Made by a program: the position numbers and the translations under genes. 64,000 nt of DNA, taken from the NCBI GenBank assembly GCA_965214325.1, contig CBDCBG010000006.1, positions 3,844,001 to 3,908,000 on the forward strand, in the 5' to 3' direction. This document shows positions 16,383 through 25,906 of the stretch, piece by piece. Every line of letters starts with the position of its first letter. Within the stretch, counting starts at the first letter, position 1. The stretch is from JAJEFO01 sp965214325 (GTDB lineage Bacteria; Pseudomonadota; Alphaproteobacteria; Rhodobacterales; Rhodobacteraceae). Under the pieces are notes generated by a model. That model was not told the DNA's origin, did no database searches, and saw only the letters and a program-made list of their open reading frames with translations.

Positions 16383-18767
16383 ATGGCCGAACGCCTGCCA
16401 ATCGAAGACGTGCTGCAGCGGCTGATGGACGCGCTGGCGATGCACCGGCAGGCCGTGCTGCGAGCGCCTCCGGGCGCGGGAAAGACCACGCGCGTGCCAA
16501 TTGCCCTGCTCGAATCGGGCCTGATCCAAGGTCGCATCGTCATGCTTGAGCCGAGACGGCTGGCGACCCGCGCCGCGGCGCGAACCATGGCGGCCTCGCT
16601 TTCCGAGGATGTTGGCCAGACTGTCGGCTATCGCATTCGAGGCGAGACGCGCGCCTCGAATGCGACCAGGATCGAGGTGGTCACCGAAGGCGTCCTGACC
16701 CGCATGATCCAGGCGGATCCTGGCCTCAAGGGGATTGGGGCCCTGATATTCGACGAGTTTCATGAGCGTTCGCTCAATACGGATCTGGGCCTCGCGCTCG
16801 CCCTCGAATGTCGGACGGCGCTTCGCGAAGACCTGATGCTCATGATCATGTCCGCAACCATTGATGCCGCGCCCGTGGCGGCGTTGCTGGGAAACGCTCC
16901 AGTCATCACGTCAGACGGCCGGAGCTATCCCGTTGACACCCGCTGGCTTGACCGACCTCGGAGCGGACCGGTCGAATCCGGCATGGTGGCCCTGATCAAG
17001 ACCGCTGCTGCGGAGACAAGGGGAGGCATTCTGGCGTTTCTGCCCGGCGAACGGGAGATTCGCGGCGTCATTGCCGCACTCGACCTGCCGGACATCACGA
17101 TCCTGCCACTCTATGGGTCGCTTCCGTTCGCCGAACAGAAAAGGGCGCTTGGACCGACGGACAGGCGCAAGCTCGTGTTGGCAACGTCCATTGCCGAGAC
17201 CTCGCTGACGATCCCCGATATCAGTGTCGTGACTGACAGCGGATACACGCGCCGGTCACGCTTTGATCCTGGATCCGGCATGTCACGCCTGATAACCGAA
17301 CGCGTCGCCCGTGCCGAGGCCGAGCAGCGCCGGGGCCGCGCAGGCCGGGTTGCCGACGGGATCTGCTACCGGCTCTGGACCAAGGGTGAAGAGGGTGCAC
17401 TGGCATCCTTTCCGCCCCCCGAAATCGAAACCGCCGACCTCGCCGGGCTTGCGCTTGAGCTTGCCGAATGGGGCGCCGGCGAGCTGTCTTTCCTGACTCC
17501 TCCGCCGGAAGGGCCGCTTTCGGATGCGAGGGCGCTTCTTGCCGAGCTCGGTGCCATGGAAGGGACGCGCATCACCGATCACGGTCGTGCCCTTGTCCGT
17601 CTGCCCTTGCATCCCCGGCTTGGCCACATGCTGGCGCTCGCTGGAAAGTCGGCGGCTCCGCTTGCAGCATTGCTGTCTGATCGTGATCCGCTCAGAACTG
17701 CCGGAGCCGATCTTTCGATCCGGCTCGACGCGCTTGCGTCCCGCCGTCGCGATCCGGTCCTCGACAGGATCCGTGCGGAGTCTTCCAGGCTTTCCGGCGT
17801 TGCGCCGGACACTCGAATTTCCGACCCGTCGGCGCAGGCGGCCCTGGCATACCCGGATCGCATCGCGCTGCGTCGCGAGGGAAGGCATCCTCGCTGGCTG
17901 CTCTCCGGCGGAAAGGGCGTGAGGATGGATGCGGGCGATCCTCTGGCCGGCAGTCCGCTTTTGGTCGTGGTCGACACCGATGGCCATCCGACCGAGGCTG
18001 CCGTTCGGACCGCGCTTCGAGTGTCGGAGGGCACGCTGCGGGATGTCCTCGGAGATCGCGTCACGTGGAGCCGGGCCGTGCGGTGGTCCGGTTCGTCTGG
18101 TCGCGTCGTTGCAGTGGAAGAGGAGCGACTTGGGGCAATCGTCCTTTCGTCCGGGCGCTGGAGGGATGCGCCTCCCGCCGAGCTTTCCCGCGCGATGCTG
18201 GACGGCATCCGGCAACTTGGCCTGACGCTGTCGCCGGCAGCCCGCCAGTTCCAGGCACGAGTAGCGGCGCTCTGCGAAGGGGGCCACGACCTGCCGGACA
18301 TGGCGGACGAGACTCTCCTCAACACGCTTGAAGACTGGCTTCTTCCGCATCTGGGCGAAGTGCGTACCGCCTCCAGCTGGAAGGCCCTTGACGTGTTGCC
18401 TCGCCTTCGGGCAATGCTCGACTGGCGGCAGATTCAGGTTCTCGACCGGGAGGCGCCGCCGACTTTCGAGACGCCGCTGGGTCGAAAGGTCATGATCGAC
18501 TACACTGTCCCCGATCCGGAAGTCAGGTTGCGTGTCCAGGAACTCTTCGGCACCCGGCATCACCCTTCGGTTGCAGGCAGGAAGCTCCGCGTCACGCTGC
18601 TTTCGCCGGCTGGCCGTCCGGTTCAGACCACGACGGACCTGCCCGGCTTCTGGGCAAGCTCCTATGCCGACGTCCGAAAGGAAATGAAGGGGCGTTATCC
18701 GAAGCATCGTTGGCCTGAGGACCCCGTTGCGTCTGCGCCCGGCCTTCACGCAAGGCGTCGCGGATGA
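16383..18767 (+). CDS. hrpB: ATP-dependent helicase HrpB
   Basis: This 794-residue DExH-box helicase of the HrpB family is a single-gene unit with no settled cellular role. Visible motifs are Walker A APPGAGKTT (28-36), DEFHE (124-128), MSATID, SIAETSLTIPD and GRAGRVADGICYRLW, followed by HA2/winged-helix domains and the HrpB-type C-terminus ending in HRWPEDP near residue 784. The ATG at 16383 is chosen because the family starts with a short lead to LPIEDVLQ; an ATG at 16293 would add 30 unrelated residues. Length is normal for HrpB. Confidence 0.93.
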   Translation: MAERLPIEDVLQRLMDALAMHRQAVLRAPPGAGKTTRVPIALLESGLIQGRIVMLEPRRLATRAAARTMAASLSEDVGQTVGYRIRGETRASNATRIEVVTEGVLTRMIQADPGLKGIGALIFDEFHERSLNTDLGLALALECRTALREDLMLMIMSATIDAAPVAALLGNAPVITSDGRSYPVDTRWLDRPRSGPVESGMVALIKTAAAETRGGILAFLPGEREIRGVIAALDLPDITILPLYGSLPFAEQKRALGPTDRRKLVLATSIAETSLTIPDISVVTDSGYTRRSRFDPGSGMSRLITERVARAEAEQRRGRAGRVADGICYRLWTKGEEGALASFPPPEIETADLAGLALELAEWGAGELSFLTPPPEGPLSDARALLAELGAMEGTRITDHGRALVRLPLHPRLGHMLALAGKSAAPLAALLSDRDPLRTAGADLSIRLDALASRRRDPVLDRIRAESSRLSGVAPDTRISDPSAQAALAYPDRIALRREGRHPRWLLSGGKGVRMDAGDPLAGSPLLVVVDTDGHPTEAAVRTALRVSEGTLRDVLGDRVTWSRAVRWSGSSGRVVAVEEERLGAIVLSSGRWRDAPPAELSRAMLDGIRQLGLTLSPAARQFQARVAALCEGGHDLPDMADETLLNTLEDWLLPHLGEVRTASSWKALDVLPRLRAMLDWRQIQVLDREAPPTFETPLGRKVMIDYTVPDPEVRLRVQELFGTRHHPSVAGRKLRVTLLSPAGRPVQTTTDLPGFWASSYADVRKEMKGRYPKHRWPEDPVASAPGLHARRRG

Positions 18768-18861
18768 CCTGGTCCGGCATGAGCCGGTTCGGAATGTTCA
18801 AGATCCGAGACTGCCGAGCGTCTGGACACTCGTCCCGGCCCGCGCCAAATTCCGCCGCACG

Positions 18862-19857
18862 ATGACGGACGGTGCCGGATCACTGGCAAGGGCCCTGCTG
18901 GCGGGTGACAGGCGCGCATTGGCGCGTGCAATCACCCTTGTTGAAAGCGGCCGCGAAGATCACAGGGCACGTGCCGAGGAATTGCTCGATGCCGTTACGG
19001 AGTCCGGCAGGCAGTCCTTGCGCATCGGGCTGTCCGGCGCGCCCGGGGCGGGCAAGTCGACGTTCATCGAGGCGTTCGGCTGCATGTTGACGGAACAGGG
19101 CATGCGCGTCGCCGTCCTTGCAGTGGATCCGTCCTCGGTTCGGTCGGGAGGATCGATTCTTGGCGACAAGACGCGGATGGAACGCCTTTCGCGCGAGCCC
19201 GGGGCGTTCATACGTCCATCTCCCAGCCAGTCACATCTCGGCGGGATCGCTCGGCGCACGAAGGATGCCGTCGCGCTTTGCGAGGCGGCCGGCTTTGACG
19301 TGGTCCTGATCGAGACAGTGGGTGTCGGCCAGTCCGAAACCGCGGCGGCGGACATGTCGGATGTCTTCGCGCTCCTGATTGCGCCGGGCGGCGGAGACGA
19401 ACTCCAGGGCGTGAAGCGTGGCATAATGGAAATCGCGGACCTGATCCTCGTGAACAAGGCGGACGGAGACCTGAAGCCTGCCGCTGGCCGGACGGTCGCG
19501 GATTATTCCGGCGCGCTCAGGCTTCTCGGAAGGCGAAAGGGCGATCCGGAGGACTTCCCGAAGGCCATGCCCGTCTCGGCGCATGAAGGGACGGGGCTGC
19601 GCGAGGCCTGGGAGGAAATCTCGGCGTTGGCGGAGTTCCGCAAGGCCGGCGAATTCTGGGACGAACGGCGCAGTGAGCAGGCTTGCCGCTGGTTCGAGGA
19701 TGACGTGCGCAGGGGGTTGCTTCGCCATTTCGATGTGGATCGGAATTCCGAAGTGGCGATGCAGGCGCTTCGGAGTGCCGTCGCGGAAGGAACCCGTTCT
19801 CCAGGTGCGGCGGCAAGGGAGGCGCTGGCCCGTCTCCGGCGGACGGCGGGATCCTGA
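18862..19857 (+). CDS. meaB: Methylmalonyl-CoA mutase-associated GTPase MeaB
   Basis: MeaB is a G3E GTPase that loads and protects the adenosylcobalamin cofactor of methylmalonyl-CoA mutase. The 331-residue protein has Walker A GAPGAGKST (59-67), DPSSVRSGGSILGDKTRM, the switch region ETVGVGQSE, and the base-recognition motif NKADGD. The mutase itself is not in the window. The ATG at 18862 gives the usual 50-60-residue helical N-terminus; the longer frame from 18727 overlaps the end of hrpB and is unlikely. Confidence 0.93.
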   Translation: MTDGAGSLARALLAGDRRALARAITLVESGREDHRARAEELLDAVTESGRQSLRIGLSGAPGAGKSTFIEAFGCMLTEQGMRVAVLAVDPSSVRSGGSILGDKTRMERLSREPGAFIRPSPSQSHLGGIARRTKDAVALCEAAGFDVVLIETVGVGQSETAAADMSDVFALLIAPGGGDELQGVKRGIMEIADLILVNKADGDLKPAAGRTVADYSGALRLLGRRKGDPEDFPKAMPVSAHEGTGLREAWEEISALAEFRKAGEFWDERRSEQACRWFEDDVRRGLLRHFDVDRNSEVAMQALRSAVAEGTRSPGAAAREALARLRRTAGS

Positions 19858-20037
19858 AGGCCGTCGTGGCGTACGGGACATGGAAGCATGGCTGCAGGAA
19901 ATTGCGCCTCTCAAGGCTTGACGCTCCGGCAGTGGCGGCCTATCAGGCCCGAACGGATTCCTGGGCAGCGCCAATGGCACTGCCCGTTTGCCTTGACGGG
20001 TGCCTTGCGCCCACCGAACCTGATCGGGGGATGACCC

Positions 20038-20325
20038 ATGTCGCGTCGCTGTGAATTGACCGGAAAAGGTCCGATGGTCGGCAACAATGTCAGCCACGCC
20101 AACAACAAGACCAAGCGCAGGTTCTTGCCGAATCTGACGGAGACGGCGTTGATGTCCGAGACGCTTGGCAGGACCTTTCGCTTGAAGGTGTCCGCCGCAG
20201 CCCTGCGAACGGTTGATCACAAGGGTGGCCTGGATGCGTTTCTCATGAAGGCAAAGGATGCAGACTTGAGCGACGATGCACGGCGGATCAAGAAAGAGAT
20301 CAAGAGCGCACAGCTGGCCAGCTGA
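20038..20325 (+). CDS. rpmB: 50S ribosomal protein L28
   Basis: The 95-residue protein begins MSRRCELTGKGPMVGNNVSH and continues with the conserved NNKTKRRFLPNL stretch of bacterial L28. Alphaproteobacterial L28 is longer than the E. coli protein and ends in a basic tail, as here. The gene is followed after 1 nt by a stem-loop terminator shared with the convergent gene. Confidence 0.97.
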   Translation: MSRRCELTGKGPMVGNNVSHANNKTKRRFLPNLTETALMSETLGRTFRLKVSAAALRTVDHKGGLDAFLMKAKDADLSDDARRIKKEIKSAQLAS

Positions 20326-20346
20326 GGCGGAAAGGCTCCTTCCGCC
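20326..20346. terminator. Bidirectional stem-loop between convergent rpmB and the demethylase gene
   Basis: GGCGGAAAGG and CCTTCCGCC pair as nine base pairs with one bulged A around a 2-nt loop. It lies between the rpmB stop and the stop of the gene at 20355 on the other strand, so it can act in both directions. There is no strong T-run. Confidence 0.6.
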
Positions 20347-20354
20347 GGAGGCGC

Positions 20355-22853
20355 CTATCCGTCGATTCGAATCGCCGCGTTGGCCGGATCGTAGGGGCTG
20401 TCCTCCGTCACTTCCGCGTCCCAGAGCTTGCCCCGCATCCTGACATTCAGCCGGTTCCCGGGCAGCGCTTGCTCCGGCGCGACATATCCCATTGCAATCG
20501 ACTTGCCGAAATGAACGGAGTAACCGCCGGAAGTCAGGCGTCCGACCCTTGTCTTCCCCGAATAAAGCGCTTCACGGCCCCACGGGTCCGCGTCCTCCGG
20601 TCCGTCAACCAGCAAAGTGACGCACTTGAACCGGATGCCGGTCTCCATCATCCTCGCCTTGCCGTGAAAGTCCTTCTCGAGATCGACGAAGCGGTCCAGG
20701 CCGGCTTCCAGGGGCGTTGCATCCCGACCGAGCTCGGTTCCGAAAGCGCGGTAGGACTTTTCCTGCCGGAGCCAGTTCTGGGCCCGTGCCCCGACGAGTT
20801 TCATGTCATGGGGTGCGCCAGCTTCCACCAACCGGTCCCAGAGATGGTTCTGCATCTCGATCGGATGATGCAGCTCCCAGCCGAGTTCTCCCGTGTAGGC
20901 CACGCGCGCGGCAAGCGTCGGACACATCCCGAATTCGACCTGACGCGACGCGAGCCACGGGAACCGGGAGTTTGACAGGGCAGCGTCGGGATCCGGATCG
21001 CGAACGAGGGCCTTGAGAACGTCTCGGGATTTCGGTCCAGCAATGGCGAACACGCCCAGCCGGACCGTCCAGTCCTCTACGTTGATCCGGCCGAGTTCCG
21101 CTTCCCTGTCCTCGACAGCCTTCAGGAGAAAGTCCCTGTCATAGGCATGCCAGGCGCCGGACGAGACAAGCAGGAAGCGGTCCTCTGCCTCACGCAGGAT
21201 CGTGTATTCCGAACGTGTGGTGCCGTGTGAAGTAAGCGCGTAGGTCAATCCGACCCGCCCGGTCCGGGGCAGCCTGTTGCAAGTGAACCAGTTAAGGAAT
21301 GCCGCCGCGCCAGGTCCGTGAACCACGTGCTTGGAAAACGCGGTGGCATCGATCAGGCCGACACCCTCGCGGATCGCTCTGGCTTCGTCGACCGCATGTT
21401 GCCACCACGCGCCCCGCCGGAAGCTCCGGGCGTCGTGGTCGAAACTGTCCGGGGCGTTCTCCGGTCCGTAGTAGTTCGGACGTTCCCAGCCGTTGACCTG
21501 GCCGAACTGCGCGCCCGCCGCCTTCTGCCGATCATATGCCGGCGCAGTGCGGAGTGGCCTGCAGGCCTCACGTTCCTCGTCCGGGTGGTGCAGGATGTAG
21601 ACGTGCGAATAGCATTCCTCGTTCTTTCGCATCGCGAATTCGGTGGTCATCCACGGTCCGTACCGTTTCGGATCGAGGCTGGCCATGTCGATTTCGGCTT
21701 CGCCTTCGACCATGAGCTGGGCAAGGTAATGGCCGGTGCCGCCTGCCGCGGTGATGCCGAAGGAGAAGCCCTCCGCAAGCCACATGTTGCGAAGGCCCGG
21801 CGCAGGTCCAAGCAGGGGATTGCCGTCCGGCGTGTAACAGATCGGGCCGTTGAAGTCGTCCTTGAGTCCGACGGTTTCCGAAGAGGGTATCCGGTGAATC
21901 ATGGACATGTACTCCTCTTCGATCCGCTCCAGGTCGAGCGGGAAGAGGTCCGCCCGGAAGCTGTCCGGGCAACCGAATTCGAAGCGCGCCGGAGCGTCCC
22001 GCTCGTAGGGGCCGAGGATCCAGCCGCCGCGTTCCTCGCGCACGTACCACTTTGCGTCGGCGTCTCTCAGCACGGGGTGTTCGGGCCGAGTCCTGCGGTA
22101 CTCCAGAAGCGCGGGATCCGGTTCCGTGACGATGTATTGATGTTCGACGGGAATTGCCGGGATCTTGATGCCGAGAAGCCGGGCCGTCCGCTGCGCATGG
22201 TTGCCTGTCGCCGTGACGACATGTTCGGCATGTATGGCGACCTGTTCGCCTGAAGGCAGCAGATTGCCGCCCTTTTCCTCCATCTTCGTGGCCTGCACCT
22301 TCCAGCAATCGCCGTCCCAGGCATAGCTGTCGACCTGCCACTTCCGTTCGATCGCAGCGCCGCGCGCGCGCGCGCCCTTGGCGATCGCCTGGGTCACGTC
22401 GGCGGGATTTATGTAGCCGTCGGTCGGGTGAAAGATGGCGCCCATCAGGTCTTCGGTGCGGACAAGCGGCCAGCGATCCCTGACCTGGGCCGGCGTCATC
22501 CATTCATACGGAACGCCGCAGGTCTCGGCGGTCGACGCGTAGAGCATGTATTCATCCATCCGGTCCCGCGACTGCGCCATGCGCAGGTTGCCGACAACCT
22601 GGAAGCCGGGATCGAGTCCGGTTTCCTCCTGAAGCGTCTTGTAGAACCTGATCGAATGGTCGTGGATATGCGTCGTGGCATAGCTCATGTTGAAATAGGG
22701 CAGGAGTCCCGCCGCGTGCCAGGTCGAGCCGGAGGTCAGTTCGTCGCGCTCAAGCAGCAGCACGTCCCTCCAGCCTGCCTTGGCGAGGTGATAGGCGATC
22801 GAGGTGCCCACGACACCGCCGCCGACGATCAGGGCTTTGACATGTGATTTCAT
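20355..22853 (-). CDS. FAD-dependent dimethylglycine/sarcosine dehydrogenase-like protein (FAD + GcvT)
   Basis: The 832-residue enzyme would oxidatively demethylate an N-methyl amino acid and pass the one-carbon unit to tetrahydrofolate. The N-terminal FAD domain has GGGVVGTS (11-18) and SGSTWHAAGL with His46, the position of covalent flavin attachment in dimethylglycine dehydrogenase. The DAO domain is followed by a linker (about 390-440) and a GcvT-like folate-binding domain (about 460-830; GPGAAAFLNWF, VGLTYAL, YTGELGWELHHP). Length equals the bacterial DMGDH family. The true N-methyl substrate is unknown; a second, divergent paralogue is at 41523. Confidence 0.85.
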   Translation of the reverse strand: MKSHVKALIVGGGVVGTSIAYHLAKAGWRDVLLLERDELTSGSTWHAAGLLPYFNMSYATTHIHDHSIRFYKTLQEETGLDPGFQVVGNLRMAQSRDRMDEYMLYASTAETCGVPYEWMTPAQVRDRWPLVRTEDLMGAIFHPTDGYINPADVTQAIAKGARARGAAIERKWQVDSYAWDGDCWKVQATKMEEKGGNLLPSGEQVAIHAEHVVTATGNHAQRTARLLGIKIPAIPVEHQYIVTEPDPALLEYRRTRPEHPVLRDADAKWYVREERGGWILGPYERDAPARFEFGCPDSFRADLFPLDLERIEEEYMSMIHRIPSSETVGLKDDFNGPICYTPDGNPLLGPAPGLRNMWLAEGFSFGITAAGGTGHYLAQLMVEGEAEIDMASLDPKRYGPWMTTEFAMRKNEECYSHVYILHHPDEEREACRPLRTAPAYDRQKAAGAQFGQVNGWERPNYYGPENAPDSFDHDARSFRRGAWWQHAVDEARAIREGVGLIDATAFSKHVVHGPGAAAFLNWFTCNRLPRTGRVGLTYALTSHGTTRSEYTILREAEDRFLLVSSGAWHAYDRDFLLKAVEDREAELGRINVEDWTVRLGVFAIAGPKSRDVLKALVRDPDPDAALSNSRFPWLASRQVEFGMCPTLAARVAYTGELGWELHHPIEMQNHLWDRLVEAGAPHDMKLVGARAQNWLRQEKSYRAFGTELGRDATPLEAGLDRFVDLEKDFHGKARMMETGIRFKCVTLLVDGPEDADPWGREALYSGKTRVGRLTSGGYSVHFGKSIAMGYVAPEQALPGNRLNVRMRGKLWDAEVTEDSPYDPANAAIRIDG

Positions 22854-23116
22854 GGGGACGCCTCCGTGTCGGGAGCAGGTTCTACCTCATGGAACCGCCC
22901 GGTCACAATTCGATCCGACGGGATGGGCCCCGAAAGCGACCCCGGCCAAGCCTGGAATTGCCGCAGAAGGCGTCTGCCGGGATTTCAGGTCGTGACAGCT
23001 CAGGATGCCCGCAAGCGGGATGCCGCGCGGCAGTCGGCAAAACAGGGCTGCGATTTGGAATGGTTCCCACCCCCGGAGAATCGGGCTACATTCCAGGCAG
23101 GAAAGGAGACTCGGCC

Positions 23117-23590
23117 ATGCGCAGGACCTTTGCGTCCATTCTTGGGCTCATCGTGGGAGCGCCGGTCGGCGCCTTTCTCTGGTACGCCCATTCGCCGCTC
23201 CTGTTCGACGAGGTTGTGTTCGAGAGCCTGAGCGAGGCCGAGGCCGTGGCGACGGGAAGCTTCCGGGACGCGGATGAAAGGCACAAGGGCCAGGGGATCG
23301 CGACACTTGTCGCCCTTCCCGATGGCGGGCACGAGGTCCGGCTATCGAAGTTCCAGGTCATGAACGGTCCCGATCTGGAAGTCTGGCTCTCGGCCCATCC
23401 CGATCCGCATGAATCCTCGGACGTTGCGGGCAGTTCCTGGGTGTCGCCTGGCCAGCTCAAGGGCAATGCTGGCGATCAGGCCTATCAGGTGACCGAGGGA
23501 TCCGACCTGGGCGCGATCAGGTCCGTCGTGATCTGGTGCGAGCAGTTCGGCGTCCATTTCTCGCCCGCAGTGCTCGCGCCCGGCAGCTGA
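23117..23590 (+). CDS. DM13 domain-containing protein
   Basis: The 157-residue protein has one N-terminal membrane-spanning or uncleaved signal segment (about residues 5-24) followed by an extracytoplasmic DM13 domain. The typical features are the GSFRDADERHKGQGIATLV strand start, RLSKFQVMNGPDLEVWLS, and the late conserved Cys in VVIWCEQFGVHF. DM13 domains are proposed to act in electron transfer through a conserved Cys, but no function is proven. The ATG at 23117 has GGAGA 8 nt upstream. No operon partner is evident. Confidence 0.85.
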   Translation: MRRTFASILGLIVGAPVGAFLWYAHSPLLFDEVVFESLSEAEAVATGSFRDADERHKGQGIATLVALPDGGHEVRLSKFQVMNGPDLEVWLSAHPDPHESSDVAGSSWVSPGQLKGNAGDQAYQVTEGSDLGAIRSVVIWCEQFGVHFSPAVLAPGS

Positions 23591-23752
23591 CGTGGGTGTC
23601 CAGTCGGCGGTGCGCAAACGCGTGCCAGAGGGCGGGGAACGTGGGACAGGGGTCCGGCGTCCGCTCCGCGAGATTTCCGCGTTGCATCCGCAGAGCCGCT
23701 CGACGGCGCGGGCAGTTCCCTGTCGTTCGGCCGGGTCTAGCCGGGATTGTGC

Positions 23753-24757
23753 ATGACATCGCACGACAACATACCTGAACAGGCGCTTGAATGGGTCGAG
23801 GCCGGTCGGTCCGTCGCGTTGGCGACGGTCGTGAAGACCTGGGGATCGGCTCCCAGACCCGTCGGTGCGCAACTCGTGATCGACGGCGAGTTGTCGTTCC
23901 AGGGATCTGTTTCAGGCGGCTGCGTGGAAAGCGCGGTGCTGTTCGAGGCATCCGATGCCATGCAGGACGGCACTTGCCGGATTCTGGGCTTCGGCGTTTC
24001 GGACGCAAGTGCATTCGAGGTCGGATTGGCATGTGGTGGCGAGATCGAGGTGGTGGTGGAGCCCGTCGGAAAGGGGCAGGGACCTTCGGTCACGGAACTC
24101 CGGGCGCTGGTGGACGCGCGTGCCTCGCGCCAGCCCGTCGTCTGGGAAGTCGACACGTCGTCCTGGGCGCGGCGGCTCCTGCCGAGGGACCCTTCGGATG
24201 CGGAACTCGAGGAACGTTTCCGGACCGACAGGTCCGTTCGCGAAGGCGACGTCTTCCGGGGCGTCCACAATCCGCCCCTTCGGCTCGTCATCGTAGGAGC
24301 TGTCCATGTCGCGCAGCCATTGGTCCATATGGCGCGTCTGGCTGGCTATGACGTAGCGTTGTGCGATCCGCGAGACAGTTTCGCCAGCGCGGAGAGATTC
24401 CCGGGCGAGCGGTTTCTCGAAGGCTGGCCTGACGAGGCTCTGGACGCGCATGCGGTCGACGCCCGTACCGCCGTCGTCACGCTCAGCCATGATCCGAAGA
24501 TCGATACGCCGGCGCTTCGCGTTGCGCTGTCATCCGAGGCGTTCTACATCGGGGCGCTCGGATCCAGCCGCACGCATGCGAAACGCGTCGCAGCGCTTTT
24601 CGATGCCGGCGTTTCAGAAGAGGCGATCGCCCGAATCGACGGACCCGTGGGACTCGACATCGGAGCCAGCGGCCCGGCCGAGATCGCCGTGTCCATAATG
24701 GCGGAGATGACGGACCGCCTCAGGCGCCCGGAAACGCGCCCCGGGGCCGTCTCATGA
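23753..24757 (+). CDS. xdhC: XdhC family molybdoenzyme maturation protein
   Basis: XdhC-type proteins bind and sulfurate molybdenum cofactor and deliver it to xanthine-dehydrogenase/CO-dehydrogenase-type hydroxylases. The 334-residue protein has the CoxI/XdhC N-terminal domain with GSVSGGCVES near 50-60 and the XdhC Rossmann domain (LVIVGAVHVAQPLVHMARLAGY, about 180-200; FYIGALGSSRTHAKR; DIGASGPAEIAVSI). The expected first Gly of the Rossmann GxG is present. The start ATG is at 23753. It overlaps the next gene by 4 nt. The client hydroxylase is not in the window. Confidence 0.88.
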   Translation: MTSHDNIPEQALEWVEAGRSVALATVVKTWGSAPRPVGAQLVIDGELSFQGSVSGGCVESAVLFEASDAMQDGTCRILGFGVSDASAFEVGLACGGEIEVVVEPVGKGQGPSVTELRALVDARASRQPVVWEVDTSSWARRLLPRDPSDAELEERFRTDRSVREGDVFRGVHNPPLRLVIVGAVHVAQPLVHMARLAGYDVALCDPRDSFASAERFPGERFLEGWPDEALDAHAVDARTAVVTLSHDPKIDTPALRVALSSEAFYIGALGSSRTHAKRVAALFDAGVSEEAIARIDGPVGLDIGASGPAEIAVSIMAEMTDRLRRPETRPGAVS

Positions 24758-25746
24758 CGTTCGGGGACCTGGCCTTGGATGCAGCGAAGGGCGCAATCCT
24801 CGCCCATTCCCTGAAACTCGAGGGCGGCACCGTCAGCAAGGGCACGGTTCTGGATGTCGAGCACCTGCTGCGCCTGAAGGAGGCCGGAATCGAGTCCGTC
24901 ATCTCGGCACGGCTGGAGCCCGGGGACATCGCGGAGGACGATGCGGCTGACCGAATCGCAGCGAAGCTCGTGGCGCCCGGCCTGAAGCTGACCAAGGCAT
25001 TCACGGGCCGCGCCAACCTCGTTGCCGGGCAGTCAGGCATCGTCATGATCGATTCAGCCGCGGTGCACGCCATGAATCGGGTCGATGAGGGCATCACGCT
25101 TGCCACTCTTCCTGACATGATGCGGGTGAACCAGGGTCAGCTGGTCGCCACGATCAAGGTGATCCCGTATGCGGTGGCGGCAGCGCGGGTCGATGTGGCG
25201 GTGGAGGCGCTGGGCCGTGGCGCTGTCCGGCTGGCTGCATTCAAGCCAGGCCGGGTGCAACTGATCCTGACCAGGCTGCCGAGCTTCAAGGAGCGCCTTC
25301 TGGAAAAGGGCAGGACTGTCGTCGAGAAACGCATCGGTGCGCTCGGCCTTGAACTCGCGGATGTTGCTGTCGTCGAGCATCGGACCGAGGCAATCGCCGG
25401 TGCGCTGGATCCGGAATTGGACCTGATCCTGATTCTCGGGGCGTCCGCAACTTCAGATCGCGCAGACGTGGCACCCGCCGGCGTGTCAGCGGCCGGAGGG
25501 GTCATTCGGCGATTCGGCATGCCCGTAGATCCGGGCAACCTCCTGTTTCTGGCCGACCTGAAGGGTGCGCCTGTCGTCGGGTTGCCTGGATGCGCCCGAT
25601 CCCCCGCCCTTAACGGAGTCGACTGGGTGCTTGAACGTCTGGCGGCAGGGATGCCTGTGGATGGCGACAGCATCGCCGCAATGGGTGTGGGCGGACTTCT
25701 CAAGGAGATGCCCGGCCGACCGCAGCCACGCCTGCAGAAGGCGTGA
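24754..25746 (+). CDS. Molybdopterin-binding protein (MoeA/MogA-like domain)
   Basis: This 330-residue protein carries a MoCF-biosynthesis-type molybdopterin-binding domain in its C-terminal half (LILILGASATSDRADVAPAG, FLADLKGAPVVGLPGCARSP). The N-terminal half (EGGTVSKGTVLDVEHLLRLKEAG) is typical of proteins paired with XdhC or fused to MobA-like cytidylyltransferases. No nucleotidyltransferase domain is attached or adjacent, so cytidylylation, if used, is encoded elsewhere. It probably handles cofactor for the molybdenum hydroxylase served by the coupled xdhC. Confidence 0.82.
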   Translation: MTFGDLALDAAKGAILAHSLKLEGGTVSKGTVLDVEHLLRLKEAGIESVISARLEPGDIAEDDAADRIAAKLVAPGLKLTKAFTGRANLVAGQSGIVMIDSAAVHAMNRVDEGITLATLPDMMRVNQGQLVATIKVIPYAVAAARVDVAVEALGRGAVRLAAFKPGRVQLILTRLPSFKERLLEKGRTVVEKRIGALGLELADVAVVEHRTEAIAGALDPELDLILILGASATSDRADVAPAGVSAAGGVIRRFGMPVDPGNLLFLADLKGAPVVGLPGCARSPALNGVDWVLERLAAGMPVDGDSIAAMGVGGLLKEMPGRPQPRLQKA

Positions 25747-25906
25747 TCGGTCCGGAAGTCAGAGGGCGACGTGGGGCCAAGCCTCCGCCCTGCAGCTTGC
25801 AAAGCCGGCGCGGAAGATACATTGCTTGGCATTCGGAAGACGGGGCTGACCTCCTGACCGGTCCCGGGCTGAAGGCGTGACCAAAAACGAAGGCAAGGAG
25901 TCCAGG

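Noticed and set aside
17283..18749. 488-codon minus-strand frame within hrpB
   Set aside because: hrpB has all helicase motifs on the plus strand; this frame is composition-driven.
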